Source: Legionella longbeachae
GTDB lineage: Bacteria > Pseudomonadota > Gammaproteobacteria > Legionellales > Legionellaceae
Assembly: GCF_004283175.1 (NCBI RefSeq)
Contig: NZ_RXNW01000012.1
Coordinates: 112,488 to 176,487 of the forward strand
Length of the DNA: 64,000 bases
Direction of reading: 5' to 3'
A model generated the notes under the pieces. That model worked only from the letters and a program-made list of their open reading frames with translations. It had not been told where the DNA came from and did no database searches. Below, piece after piece: positions 30,901 through 40,209 of the stretch. Numbering within the stretch: position 1 is the first letter of the stretch; each line of letters opens with the position of its first letter. A program made the translations under genes and the position numbers.

Positions 30901-33664
30901 GCAAGGGGCTAATTAAAGCTTTAGACTGGCTTGTTACACTACGACCACCTTCTGATTCAAAACCTTCAGCGAAGAAAGTAAGTTGATAGGTTGCCTTCTC
31001 ATAACGATCTAGGTTTAAATCGAACTCTGCTTCACCTTTATCGTTTGTTGTAATGTCAGATAGTGTTTCTGTAAATACTTTTGCAGGTTTTTTAGGATCC
31101 AATAATGGATCAACAAATACGTAATCAGGGTATTGTTCAAATTCAACTTTTTGTGGTACGAGTAAAATTTTAGCGCTTATTCTTCGATGAGCAGCAGGAG
31201 CACCATATAAATTCCAAAGATTGACTTCACCTTTTAATCCTGTTGGTGAACTCCAACCTGAAGAGGGTTTTGGATACAACTGTGTAGTAATTTTCATTCT
31301 ATCAGGCAAGAATTCAGAAACGCGTATGGTTGTTGAACCAAGAAGATTTTGTGGATAACCATCTTTGACTAAATATAAATTAACCATATACTGACCAGTA
31401 GGAGAGTTAGCATTGGTTGTAAAATCAAGATCCATATACCCTAAATCATTGAGGGTAATTTTTTCATCTTTTATTGTGGTTCCTCTTGAATCAACTACAC
31501 TAACTTGCAAAGGTAATCCTGCAGGTTGAGGTTGTGCATATGCCTGCTTTACTATCATTCCAATGTGAACAGAGTCTCCTGGCCTATAGATACCTCTGTC
31601 AGAAAACAGATAAGCACTTAAACTATGCAGCTCTTGGTTGTAGGTATAAAGTCCTCCAATATCAAACTTAGAGAAGTTTAATTGTCGATTTGCATTATTA
31701 TAGGGAATGAATGAAACATCATTATTTAACTGTGCTAAATAAACGGTTGGTTCTCTATCATCAACAAAATCTTTTAACGTTGGAAAGGTAGCTCTACCTT
31801 GAGCATCTGTTACTCGAGACAAGATAGGCAAACCATTTTTACCCAAAACAGTGACAGTTGCATTTGCAACCGGTGTTCCTTGGGTTATAGAATCAACAAA
31901 AATATCATGGCTTCCATCATTATTATCTTTTACCAACAAAGCCAGGTCTGTAATGAGTATCATGCGACTGGCTTTTACATCTAATGCAGTCTTATTAGCA
32001 ATATCCCATCCTGTTGCTTGTAGTAAGAAGAGTCCTTGTGGGCCCATGGTATTTGTGCTCATGTTAAGATACTTATTAAAATCAAGAGCAGTATACTGTT
32101 GCTTTGCTAAATCAGTGGCATCAAACTCTTGAATTTCTGAAGAGATTTGGCTGATGTTTTGTTGATTAAAGGTGGGGTTAATGAAGTAAGGATTATTAAA
32201 GTCGCCCTGAGTTTGAGTAATTAATTGATTCACATTTTCAGGTAAAACCCGAGCAAAATCAAATTTTACTGCAGGTACTCCGCGAATAAGTACTGAAAGT
32301 TTTTTCTCACTACTCAAGGCTAATAATGAACCTTTATGTAGGAAACTGATTTCTTTAGGAATAGCTGGAACTGGTATGACTGCTGCGTATTCATTTCCTA
32401 AAGTAAAGTTCCCAAATCCCAGCATTCCTTTATCTATTTTTATATAAATGTACCTTGGGGTTTCGGCCTTAAATTTAAAACTATGTAGGGTTGAATAATT
32501 CTGTTCTGTGGGAAGGGCTTCTCTATTTAAAGGAGTTGCTAAAGAGAGTACTGCTTGGGTCACTTCGCCTGGATTTTGCCATTGATAATTTTCTTGAGCT
32601 TCTTCTGCGACAGTTGCAGGCTTATTTTTAGGAAGTAAGAATATATGAACTGATTTGTTAAATTGACTTTCATTGATCCCTAAAGATGTTTCAATTGTAA
32701 GAACTTGTTCAGGCCTGTCTTTGTCATTGCGAACAATTGAGGCTGATGCAGAGATAATTTTTAAAAAATCTTGGGCACTGGGTATTAAAAGATTCTGAGT
32801 GAGCTGATGTTGTAAATGAGCTGAATCGGTTGAAGATGTTACATCCTTATTTATGGTTAACCTTAAATAACGAGCTAAATTATCTATTTTTATTGTTTCG
32901 GAGTGCAGATAAGCAACTCGCTTGTTTTTATCGTAAGTTAATGTGAAAGACTGTTTTGCAGCAGTTGAGCCTGGCTGAGCCTGGTACATTAACGATGTAT
33001 TTTTTTCTAAAGCTTTGGGATTTACCGGAAAATTGAACTCTATTGTAGCTACTGCATTTCTAATTTCGGCATGGACTGGATCCTGATAAAGTTTAAATTC
33101 AGTAATTGTTCCTTGGAATGGCTTTGTGCTAAAAGAGTAATCATGACGCTCCATATTCGCATTGGATGTGAAAAAATCGGATCCAAAATGAATTGTAAAC
33201 TTCTGTCCCGCAGGCCAATCTTCAGAGGGCGTAAAGACTAATTGGCTGTCTGTATTCCAAGTCCATGTTCCAGGAATATTAGGGCTCATTTCTATACCAT
33301 GAGAGACTGTTTTACCTATTTCACTCAGCGGAGCAACAGATTGATTAATAAATCCATTATTTTTTATTCCAAAATCAATGATTAAATTATTAGGGACTAA
33401 TTGTTCTTCAGTATTTGGTGTAATATCAGGTATTGTAATTTGCGCGGTAGTATAAATGGGTTTGGGTAAGTTTTTATACCAATGCACTGTATAGCCTGCT
33501 GCAATTAAAACAAGAATGAGTACAACACTACTTCCCCAAAACATTTTAGGGGATGATTTTGATTTATTGCAAAGATAATTCATCCATGGGGGGCTTCGCC
33601 AATTTAATTTGCCAAATACAGAGGAAAATGCATTTAGAATTAAAGAGAGTGGACTTTTAGTCAT
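27923..33664 (-). CDS. Bacterial alpha-2-macroglobulin (YfhM-like) with thioester motif
   Basis: This 1913-residue protein has one N-terminal membrane anchor (about residues 43-62, FWGSSVVLILVLIAAGYTV) and then a large periplasmic chain. Bait-region and macroglobulin domains are seen in DRGIYRPGDSVHIGMIVKQ and the PYFNGTLRVMAVAVSSD segment. The thioester motif CTEQ in YPYGCTEQLTSKALP lies near residue 1465, within the alpha/alpha-barrel thioester domain. Such proteins trap attacking proteases and partner with penicillin-binding protein 1C, which is encoded divergently next door. No lipobox Cys is present, so the anchor is a helix and not lipid. GGGAT precedes the ATG. Confidence 0.93.
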   Translation of the reverse strand: MTKSPLSLILNAFSSVFGKLNWRSPPWMNYLCNKSKSSPKMFWGSSVVLILVLIAAGYTVHWYKNLPKPIYTTAQITIPDITPNTEEQLVPNNLIIDFGIKNNGFINQSVAPLSEIGKTVSHGIEMSPNIPGTWTWNTDSQLVFTPSEDWPAGQKFTIHFGSDFFTSNANMERHDYSFSTKPFQGTITEFKLYQDPVHAEIRNAVATIEFNFPVNPKALEKNTSLMYQAQPGSTAAKQSFTLTYDKNKRVAYLHSETIKIDNLARYLRLTINKDVTSSTDSAHLQHQLTQNLLIPSAQDFLKIISASASIVRNDKDRPEQVLTIETSLGINESQFNKSVHIFLLPKNKPATVAEEAQENYQWQNPGEVTQAVLSLATPLNREALPTEQNYSTLHSFKFKAETPRYIYIKIDKGMLGFGNFTLGNEYAAVIPVPAIPKEISFLHKGSLLALSSEKKLSVLIRGVPAVKFDFARVLPENVNQLITQTQGDFNNPYFINPTFNQQNISQISSEIQEFDATDLAKQQYTALDFNKYLNMSTNTMGPQGLFLLQATGWDIANKTALDVKASRMILITDLALLVKDNNDGSHDIFVDSITQGTPVANATVTVLGKNGLPILSRVTDAQGRATFPTLKDFVDDREPTVYLAQLNNDVSFIPYNNANRQLNFSKFDIGGLYTYNQELHSLSAYLFSDRGIYRPGDSVHIGMIVKQAYAQPQPAGLPLQVSVVDSRGTTIKDEKITLNDLGYMDLDFTTNANSPTGQYMVNLYLVKDGYPQNLLGSTTIRVSEFLPDRMKITTQLYPKPSSGWSSPTGLKGEVNLWNLYGAPAAHRRISAKILLVPQKVEFEQYPDYVFVDPLLDPKKPAKVFTETLSDITTNDKGEAEFDLNLDRYEKATYQLTFFAEGFESEGGRSVTSQSKALISPLPYFVGYKPDGDLSFIKQNSTRGIHYIAVNPQLNKEEVTDLKIQLISLQPVTTLVKKPDGTYQYQSVIQSKILSTSPFNITEQGTDYTLPTQQIGNFSLNVLGKDDTVLNQLKFSVVGASQQPLARNAELSIKLNKPEYQVNEDIEIQITSPYTGSGLITIERDKVYAAQWFKTDTTNSIQTIHIPADFQGDGYINVAFIRDWNSPEIFISPLSYSVVPFTVNHDNHDIKIDLLTEKVARPGEPFTINYHTDKPGKIIVFAVDEGILQVARYETPDPLAFFFQKHALEVLTQQTVDQIMPKFIQDRELSAVGGDNGEEGMASRLNPFKRKTELPVAYWSGIVDTDPSNHQLIYQIPDYFNGTLRVMAVAVSSDSVGSQETSAEIRGDFIINPNAPTFVAPGDEFEVSASIANNVKDSGDHASIRIDLSPSPELKVIGSATQTLEIAENHEQTVHFKLKATSQLGGTKLNFKASMGDKSSSMSATLSIRPAMPLSTFITSGKSVEKQKTIDIMQTLYPEYRKVDANISTSPMILVFGLQRYLDNYPYGCTEQLTSKALPLLAMNNQNGFGEETKKVHEKVNATVQMLSQRQMSNGAFSYWPGLGDNHSNDFASVYAMHFLTEARTQGFNVPNDLFFNGINFLKTLASQNVSDMEAARVQAYAIYILTRNEIVTTNYLSNLQLYLEKDKTKAWQKDITTVYIAASYQLLQSHDEANQLIGLYKPQNNQAYVTDFYNSAIADAQYLYIVAKHFPNLLPQVGDQLLMRLIETINNNEINTVLSGFTSLALGAYHQNLSYETSSALSMTNIMKDNQEIKLPITHSNYQKAEIDDTVQKIRFNNPDKKTFFYQVMQSGFNRVMPDSPLKQGLEIFREYRDIKGNAINSTILGSEIEVHIQIRALESDYLPNIAIEDLLPGGFEVVTDSVKNNTMDYIDIREDRVNFFGGIDSSAKEIVYKIKAVNVGKYIVPPAYAEAMYNPNTKAQGVSSVITITDAQ

Positions 33665-33739
33665 AGTTTATCCCATGTGGTGAAAACTGATTGAAAATTT
33701 TTGCATCTATTTTATACTTTTTAGTGCATAATAGCGACT

Positions 33740-36046
33740 ATGAACAAAACATTTAAATACCTAAGCATAATCTTTGTTGGGTTATTTGTCAGTGCATATT
33801 TGATAATATTTTTTTTACCAAAACCAATGTTATTGGAAGGTAGCAGTTTTTCACGTGCTGTTTATGATGATCATCATCAGTTATTAAGGTTAACATTAAG
33901 TCAAGACGAAAAATTTCGGCTTTTTACACCACTATCACAAATCTCAAAACAACTTATTGATGCGACCCTGTTGCAAGAGGATCAGTATTTCTATTGGCAT
34001 TATGGGGTCAATCCTTGGGCTATGATAAAGGCAATTTGGCAAACTTATGGTGTGCAATCACGTAGAGTCGGCGCTTCAACTATAACGATGCAAGTTGCAC
34101 GCATGCAATATGGTTTAAATTCAAAACAGATTACGGGTAAATTCATTCAAATTATACGTGCCATACAGATCGAAATGCATTATAGCAAAGAGCAAATATT
34201 AGAAGCATATTTAAATTTGGCTCCTTATGGAGGCAATATCGAAGGAGTGGGAGCCGCAAGTTTGATTTATTTTGGAACTTCGGTAAATAAAATTACTTTA
34301 CCACAAGCTTTAACGTTGAGCATCATTCCTCAAAACCCAGGAAAAAGAACACCTAACAATAAAGAGTTGAGCAAGATCAGAGCGCATTTATTAGCGCGTT
34401 GGTTCTATAAACATCCTGAGGATGTTAATAAAAAGGGGATGTTTGACTTGCCTTTAGTCATGCAAAATATCCATACGCTACCGTTTAATGCACCTCATTT
34501 TACGAATACTCTATTACAAGATATATCACTCAAACAACAGGATATTGATACGACATTGGATTTCCGTGCGCAAAGGATTATAGAGCGAATTACACGCCAT
34601 TACCTTGCGAGAAAAAAAAGTCTGGGCGTAAATAATGCGGCGATTTTACTTTTAGATACTCGAGATATGGGGATTAAAGGGATGTTGGGGTCTGCCGACT
34701 TTTTTAACCAAAGCATTAGCGGTCAAATTAATGGTACAGAAACCAAACGATCACCCGGGTCAACGCTTAAGCCATTTATTTATGGTTTGGCTTTAGATCA
34801 AGGTTTAATTCACCCAAATACTGTTTTAAAAGATGTACCTCATAGCTTTAATGGCTATAACCCAGAAAATTTTGATTATGATTTTATGGGGCCAATTAAG
34901 GCTAAAGATGCCTTGGTTCTCAGTCGAAATATTCCTGCAATTTATCTTGCAAGTCAATTGACAAATCCAACGCTGCATCAATTATTAGAGAAAGCACAAA
35001 TAAGCCAGCTGCGATCGGAATCATTTTACGGCCTTTCTTTAAGCTTGGGTGGTGTTGAGTTAACCATGAAAGAATTGGTTGGATTATATGCCATGTTAGT
35101 TAATGATGGTATTTGGTATCCCCTTCGTAGCATTAGAGATGAAGAAAAGCCCAAAGGTATTCGTTTATTAAGTCCTGAATCAAGCTACCTTGTACTAGAT
35201 ATGCTAAAAAATACGCCACAAATGGATTATCAACCTCGGGGAGGAACACATTTACCAGTGGCTTGGAAGACAGGAACATCGTCTGGTTATCGCGATGCAT
35301 GGACTGTAGGCGTATTCGGACCTTATGTTTTAGCTGTATGGATAGGAAACTTTGATAATAAAGCCAACCCTGCGTTTATTGGTAAGGATATTGCTGCTCC
35401 TTTGTTCTTTGAACTTATTGATGCATTAAGACAGGAACGGGCACCGGTCCGAGCATTAGAAAAATCTCCAGAACAAATGAATCTGAAAAAGATAGAAATC
35501 TGCAAAGCTTCCGGGATGTTACCAACTCGCTATTGCCAAGATACTGAATGGGGCTGGTTTATACCAGGGAAATCACCTATAAAGACCGATACGATTTATC
35601 GGGAGGTTGCCATTAATAGTAAAACAGGTTTGCGGACGTGTCATATTGATGCAAATACACGTTTCGAAATTTTCGAATTTTGGCCTTCTGATTTACTCAA
35701 TATTTTTAAGAAAGCTGGAATTCAAAGACATTCCCCACCTTTTTTTGAACCTGATTGTGCACTATCTGGAAATTCGAGTATTAATCCACACATAACTTCC
35801 CCTCAAAATGGAATTACTTATGTGATTCGTGCTGACTCTCAGCAAAATAATACTATTCCACTTACTGCTGTGACAGATGCAGGCGTTGCTTATGTATATT
35901 GGTTTATCAATGAAACATTCATTGCAAAAACTAAAGCAGGAGAATCATATTTATGGAAAGCTAAGCCTGGTAAATTTGTTGTTAGAGCAGTTGATGACCA
36001 TGGACAATCTGCAGCTCGCGATATTAATGTCCAATTAGATAGTTAA
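33740..36046 (+). CDS. pbpC: Penicillin-binding protein 1C (glycosyltransferase/transpeptidase)
   Basis: This 768-residue class A penicillin-binding protein has an N-terminal anchor (about 7-27). The glycosyltransferase domain shows LLQEDQYFYWHYGVNP (catalytic Glu) and GASTITMQVARM. The transpeptidase domain has SxxK in RSPGSTLKPFIYG, SxN in SRN and KTG in AWKTGTSSGYRDAW. A BiPBP_C domain ends the protein (about 690-768), a hallmark of PBP1C. It makes and cross-links peptidoglycan. The divergent alpha-2-macroglobulin gene 75 bp away is the conserved partner. It ends 12 bp before the convergent polyketide synthase gene. Confidence 0.95.
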   Translation: MNKTFKYLSIIFVGLFVSAYLIIFFLPKPMLLEGSSFSRAVYDDHHQLLRLTLSQDEKFRLFTPLSQISKQLIDATLLQEDQYFYWHYGVNPWAMIKAIWQTYGVQSRRVGASTITMQVARMQYGLNSKQITGKFIQIIRAIQIEMHYSKEQILEAYLNLAPYGGNIEGVGAASLIYFGTSVNKITLPQALTLSIIPQNPGKRTPNNKELSKIRAHLLARWFYKHPEDVNKKGMFDLPLVMQNIHTLPFNAPHFTNTLLQDISLKQQDIDTTLDFRAQRIIERITRHYLARKKSLGVNNAAILLLDTRDMGIKGMLGSADFFNQSISGQINGTETKRSPGSTLKPFIYGLALDQGLIHPNTVLKDVPHSFNGYNPENFDYDFMGPIKAKDALVLSRNIPAIYLASQLTNPTLHQLLEKAQISQLRSESFYGLSLSLGGVELTMKELVGLYAMLVNDGIWYPLRSIRDEEKPKGIRLLSPESSYLVLDMLKNTPQMDYQPRGGTHLPVAWKTGTSSGYRDAWTVGVFGPYVLAVWIGNFDNKANPAFIGKDIAAPLFFELIDALRQERAPVRALEKSPEQMNLKKIEICKASGMLPTRYCQDTEWGWFIPGKSPIKTDTIYREVAINSKTGLRTCHIDANTRFEIFEFWPSDLLNIFKKAGIQRHSPPFFEPDCALSGNSSINPHITSPQNGITYVIRADSQQNNTIPLTAVTDAGVAYVYWFINETFIAKTKAGESYLWKAKPGKFVVRAVDDHGQSAARDINVQLDS

Positions 36047-36058
36047 AAACATCGGTTT

Positions 36059-37162
36059 TTAATTACAGTGTATTTTTAATATCATGGCCTCCAGGGTTAA
36101 GCCTGGCCCAAATGCGCAGCTAATAATGTTTTGATGGTTGTTTTTAATAGCTAATTTATCCCACATTTTTTTCAAAACAAATAGTACGGTTGCAGAAGAC
36201 ATATTTCCATAATTTCTTAATACCTCATAAGCATGTTCATTCTTTTGAATAGGGATGTTTAATGCTGCTTCACAAGCATGCAAAATTTTAATACCGCCAG
36301 GATGAATTGCATAGTGATGAATATCATCAATTGAATAATGGGACAGTTTCAGTAGGGTTTCTGTAAACATGGAGATCCCAGATTTAATCGCCTCAGGGAC
36401 ATAGGAACTCAGCACAATATCAAATCCATAATCTGCTATACTCCATGCCATATCATGAGAAGTTTGTGGCACCAGATCACAATAAAATGATTGAATACAG
36501 AAATACTTATCTAGTTTTGAGTGATTTTGAATCAACACAGATGCAGCTCCATCAGCAAAAAGAGCATTTGAAACCATATTTTCCAGATTAAAATTATTTT
36601 GAAAGTGAATACTGCATAACTCAACACAAACTAACAATACATTAGCGTTTTGTTCTGCTTGGCAAAATGCGTTAGCTACCTTTAATCCATTAAACGCGCC
36701 ATAACATCCCATAAAATTAATTGCTGTACGTTTTACAGCGGGATTTAAATTCAGTTTTTGAACAATTTCAATATCAATTCCAGGAGCATACATACTCGTA
36801 CAACTTACAGTGATTAAATGTGTGATGTTTTTTTTGTCAAATTCAATCGAATTGAGGCAATTTTCAATAGCAGTGATCGCTAAATGAAGAGCGTGCTGTT
36901 TATATAAATGCATCCGTTTTGCTGTTGAAGGAAAAGCATCCTCAGGATTATTGGGGAAAAACTCGAATTCTCCAGGTAATTTGCAATAATCACTTAAGAT
37001 GCTATATCGAGTATTGATTCCTGATGATTTATAAATTTTTTTCAATATTTTTTCTTGGCGCTTATCAAGATGAAATGCTTCAACGAGCAGTTCAGCAACT
37101 TCCAATTGTGTACGTTTAAAAGGTGGATTTGCTATGCCAATAGCGGTAATTTTTGATTGCAT
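36059..37162 (-). CDS. Type III polyketide synthase (alkylresorcinol/alkylpyrone synthase-like)
   Basis: The 367-residue protein has the chalcone-synthase fold with the full catalytic triad: Cys153 in MGCYGAFNGLK, His287 in YAIHPGGIKIL and Asn320 in RNYGNMSSATVLF. Bacterial members of this length extend fatty acyl-CoA or acyl-ACP starters with malonyl-CoA to give alkylresorcinols or alkylpyrones. It is divergent from a methyltransferase and an FAD-dependent oxidoreductase gene, the same trio as srsABC of Streptomyces. The short intergenic region at 37163-37285 would carry both promoters. The starter unit and ring type cannot be read from the sequence. Confidence 0.9.
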   Translation of the reverse strand: MQSKITAIGIANPPFKRTQLEVAELLVEAFHLDKRQEKILKKIYKSSGINTRYSILSDYCKLPGEFEFFPNNPEDAFPSTAKRMHLYKQHALHLAITAIENCLNSIEFDKKNITHLITVSCTSMYAPGIDIEIVQKLNLNPAVKRTAINFMGCYGAFNGLKVANAFCQAEQNANVLLVCVELCSIHFQNNFNLENMVSNALFADGAASVLIQNHSKLDKYFCIQSFYCDLVPQTSHDMAWSIADYGFDIVLSSYVPEAIKSGISMFTETLLKLSHYSIDDIHHYAIHPGGIKILHACEAALNIPIQKNEHAYEVLRNYGNMSSATVLFVLKKMWDKLAIKNNHQNIISCAFGPGLTLEAMILKIHCN

Positions 37163-37285
37163 TTTTTCCTTTTTAAAAATAGTTCCGTGCAGAGAATCAA
37201 ATTTATACCATAATTTATAGGGAGGAAGACTAATTGCAGTATTTATTTATTGCACAATAAAAAATTGCCCTATTGTTAAAATATC

Positions 37286-37987
37286 ATGACTCAACTTACA
37301 AAACGATCAAAAGAAAAAGAATTAATTGATCTTGGGCAAGATTATTACACACCGCAAGAATACATCCATTCATTAAAACAACTTTTTAAAATCAATAAGC
37401 TAATGGGTATTTTTAAACATACGGTCCATGTGTTAAAACAATTTTCTCCTAATGCTGTATTAGTCGATGTTGGTTGTGGTGGCGGTTTGTTTTTGATAAA
37501 TCTATACAAATATTATCCTGGAATGCATCTATTAGGCTTAGATGTTTCTAAAGAAGCGATACAACTGGCTCAAGATGAACTTAATAATTGGCTCCCCTCT
37601 GATGAAACCCATTTTATTGAGTTTCAAATCCAGCAGCAACCAGAGTTAGATTTGAGTTTAAATAGCGTGGATATCATTGTACTCAATTTAGTATGCCACC
37701 ACTTAGATGATAATGAATTGGTTCAGTTTTTGTACAAAGCAAATAAAGCAGTTCGTCATGCGATAATCATTAATGATTTGCAGCGAAGTTTTATCGCTTA
37801 TTGGTTTTATAAAATCATCAGTCCAATTTTTTTTAAAAATCGATTGATTACGCATGATGGGCTTATTTCGATTCAGAAAGGGTTTACTCGAAAAGAGTTA
37901 AAAACTATAGTGAAACAAGCAAAGATTCATAATTACCGTATAAAATGGCACTTTCCATTTTGGTGGAGTATTCTTATTTTAAAATAA
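37286..37987 (+). CDS. Class I SAM-dependent methyltransferase of the type III PKS locus
   Basis: The 233-residue protein has the SAM-binding loop VLVDVGCGGGLFLINL (about residues 60-76), the acidic ribose-binding residue in LLGLDVSKEAI, and a motif IV region VDIIVLNLVCHHLDD. The C-terminal part has a hydrophobic stretch (FIAYWFYKIISPIFF) that may touch the membrane. Located between the polyketide synthase and the FAD oxidoreductase, it probably methylates the polyketide ring or side chain (O-methylation in SrsB). That substrate assignment is inference from the locus. It ends 15 bp before the next gene, so the two are likely co-transcribed. Confidence 0.85.
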   Translation: MTQLTKRSKEKELIDLGQDYYTPQEYIHSLKQLFKINKLMGIFKHTVHVLKQFSPNAVLVDVGCGGGLFLINLYKYYPGMHLLGLDVSKEAIQLAQDELNNWLPSDETHFIEFQIQQQPELDLSLNSVDIIVLNLVCHHLDDNELVQFLYKANKAVRHAIIINDLQRSFIAYWFYKIISPIFFKNRLITHDGLISIQKGFTRKELKTIVKQAKIHNYRIKWHFPFWWSILILK

Positions 37988-38002
37988 TAAGGTTTAAAAT
38001 CA

Positions 38003-39205
38003 ATGACATTGGATGTGCTGATTATTGGAGGAGGGCCTGCTGGTGCTACAACCGCGATTTTACTTGCTAAAGCGGGCTGGTCAGTAGGTTTAATTGAAAA
38101 GAAAGAATTTCCACGGAAAAAAGTGTGTGGCGAATTTATTTCGGCCACAAGTTTGCCACTCTTACAAATCTTAGGATTGGAAAAATTTTACTTTGAAAAT
38201 GGGGGCCCCGAGGTTACCAGGGTAGGCTTGTATGCTGGTGATGTCATTTTGACAGCTAATATGCCACACATGAATTCTTCAGCAAACCCATATGGAAGGG
38301 CACTGGGACGTGAATATTTAGACACTGCTTTAATAAATGAGGCTAAGTTAAATGGTGTCACTATATGGCAACCTTGTGAAGCAATACATCTACAGAATAA
38401 AAATGGTTTATTTTTTTGTACTATTAAAAAAGAAGCTAAAATTTCTGAGACTGTTTGCTCTTTGCGTGTTGTGATGGCCTATGGTTCCTGGGGCAAAAAA
38501 ATTGATTCTTCAGATGCCAAAATACACAAGGATTGCGATCTTTTAGCATTTAAAGCACATTTCAAAAACTGCAGTTTATCAAAAAATATGATGCCCTTGT
38601 TGGCTTTTCCTGGCGGATATGGAGGTCTTGTGCATAGTAGCCCACAACAAGTCGCTCTTTCATGTTGTATTCGGCGTGATACGTTGAAAAATTTGCGGCT
38701 TAAATCCCCTGATTTACCCGCAGGTGAGGCAGTATTTAAGTATATTAAAGAACATTGTCGAGGGGTTCGTGAGGTATTTGAGCTCGCACATATTGACGAT
38801 AAATGGTTGGCTGCGGGTCCAATCCAACCTGGTATTCGCACCTGTTATAAAAATGGTATTTTTTTTGTGGGTAATATTGCTGGTGAGGCTCATCCTGTTG
38901 TGGCAGAGGGAATTAGCATGGCAATGCAATCGGCATGGCTTCTTTCACAAAGTTTGATTCAATTCAACATGAAACAGAATAATAATCTAAACGATGCTGG
39001 TAAATATTATACACAACAATGGCGTAAATATTTTGCTCACCGTATCTACGCTTCAATTTTTTTAGCACATTTGGCAATGTTAAAACCTTGGGGTAGGGCA
39101 TTGTTACTGCCTATCATACAACAGTTTCCTGCCCTGTTATCTTTAGGTGCAAAATTCAGTGGTAAAACGCAACAAATTGTACCCGGTGACGATCGTAATA
39201 TTTAA
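38003..39205 (+). CDS. FAD-dependent oxidoreductase (geranylgeranyl-reductase/PHBH-like)
   Basis: The 400-residue protein starts with the FAD-binding Rossmann loop GGGPAGATTAILLAKAGWSV and the acidic residue at the end of strand 2 (GLIEKKEFPRKKVCGEF). The KVCGEF segment is typical of the geranylgeranyl-reductase-like flavoproteins. The second FAD contact is FVGNIAGEAHPVVAEGISMAM. Flavoproteins of this kind hydroxylate phenolic lipids in srs-type clusters, or reduce isoprenoids. Its position directly after the methyltransferase favours tailoring of the type III polyketide product. The frame is complete. Confidence 0.85.
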   Translation: MTLDVLIIGGGPAGATTAILLAKAGWSVGLIEKKEFPRKKVCGEFISATSLPLLQILGLEKFYFENGGPEVTRVGLYAGDVILTANMPHMNSSANPYGRALGREYLDTALINEAKLNGVTIWQPCEAIHLQNKNGLFFCTIKKEAKISETVCSLRVVMAYGSWGKKIDSSDAKIHKDCDLLAFKAHFKNCSLSKNMMPLLAFPGGYGGLVHSSPQQVALSCCIRRDTLKNLRLKSPDLPAGEAVFKYIKEHCRGVREVFELAHIDDKWLAAGPIQPGIRTCYKNGIFFVGNIAGEAHPVVAEGISMAMQSAWLLSQSLIQFNMKQNNNLNDAGKYYTQQWRKYFAHRIYASIFLAHLAMLKPWGRALLLPIIQQFPALLSLGAKFSGKTQQIVPGDDRNI

Positions 39206-39240
39206 ATAAAAATTCTATTGAATCTTTTAACCCTGATGGT

Positions 39241-39477
39241 GTGCCTAATCCCTTTTTAAGCATCAAACGGATAAAATATAAACTTAATAAAAGGCAAGAT
39301 AAAATTAATACAGAAAACTCTAGGGAGCATTCTAATACCAGACCTAATACATTCGGAGATGAATTATTTAGCGATAGGCAGAGATTCACCGAAACTTTTT
39401 TTCAGCATAATATTCAAAGGATTCAAGAAGACTCTGAAAAAAATAATCCGACTAATGATATTAATGAAATGAAATAA
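39241..39477 (+). CDS. Small hypothetical protein, doubtful
   Basis: A 78-codon frame with a GTG start, hydrophilic and rich in Asn, Arg and Glu. No ribosome binding site is evident and I do not recognise it. It may be non-coding. Confidence 0.25.
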   Translation: MPNPFLSIKRIKYKLNKRQDKINTENSREHSNTRPNTFGDELFSDRQRFTETFFQHNIQRIQEDSEKNNPTNDINEMK

Positions 39478-39702
39478 GGCGTCTAGCCGTTGATCCCTGA
39501 AATTTCCGAGATAATTTTTGTTACTCTGATAAGGATAGGTTGATTGATATTTTGGGGATCAGTCAGGGAAACTTGAAAAGATGATGTAGCACTAACATAG
39601 CAATTATTTATAATCTACTATAAAAATAACAATATGTTTATATAAGAATCATTTAGCTATTACGCATAGCAATATTTAATATCACTTAAAATACTCGGTA
39701 CC

Positions 39703-40119
39703 TTATCCCAGCAATGTTATAAGCAAATGCCGTTGTTGTGGAGCATAACGATGCTCATACAAATATATTCCTTGCCAATTTCCTAATGCGAGTTTCTTAT
39801 TTTGTATAGGGATGCTCAGACTTGTTTGAGTTAATATGGTTCTGATATGTGCCGGCATATCATCTTTACCTTCTATTGTATGCTTAAATAACGTGTCCCC
39901 ATCTGGAATAAGCTTTTTCAGAAAGTTTTCCAAATCTTCGCGTACTTGTGCATCATAGTTTTCGCATATCATTAATGATGCACTTGTATGCTGTAAAAAT
40001 AAGTGACACAGTCCGTTTTGGGAGGGAAAATTTGCGCTTAATAGATTGATTTTGTCTGTAATATCAAAAGTACTGCGTCCCGTTGTATTCAGTATCAGTG
40101 TATGTTGTTCTAGGTACAT
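39703..40119 (-). CDS. YjbQ/UPF0047 family protein
   Basis: The 138-residue protein is a full-length YjbQ-family member. Its hallmark is the strand-helix region LCHLFLQHTSASLMICENYDAQVREDLENFL, then GDTLFKHTIEGKDDMPAHIR, and the closing LGNWQGIYLYEHRYAPQQRHLLIT. Conserved His and Asp residues line a putative metal site. Members show low thiamine-phosphate synthase activity, but the physiological role is unclear. It is a single minus-strand gene, divergent from the dipeptidase gene. Confidence 0.9.
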   Translation of the reverse strand: MYLEQHTLILNTTGRSTFDITDKINLLSANFPSQNGLCHLFLQHTSASLMICENYDAQVREDLENFLKKLIPDGDTLFKHTIEGKDDMPAHIRTILTQTSLSIPIQNKKLALGNWQGIYLYEHRYAPQQRHLLITLLG

Positions 40120-40209
40120 TTCCCTCTACTCTTTAAAAAATTATTCCTTGAATAATTCTACTCCTCTATTTCATAATTGTGTATTTTTTTTGAATTCAAT
40201 TCATTCATC

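Noticed and set aside
38479-38841. 120-codon minus-strand frame inside the FAD oxidoreductase
   Set aside because: Shadow of a clear flavoprotein gene.
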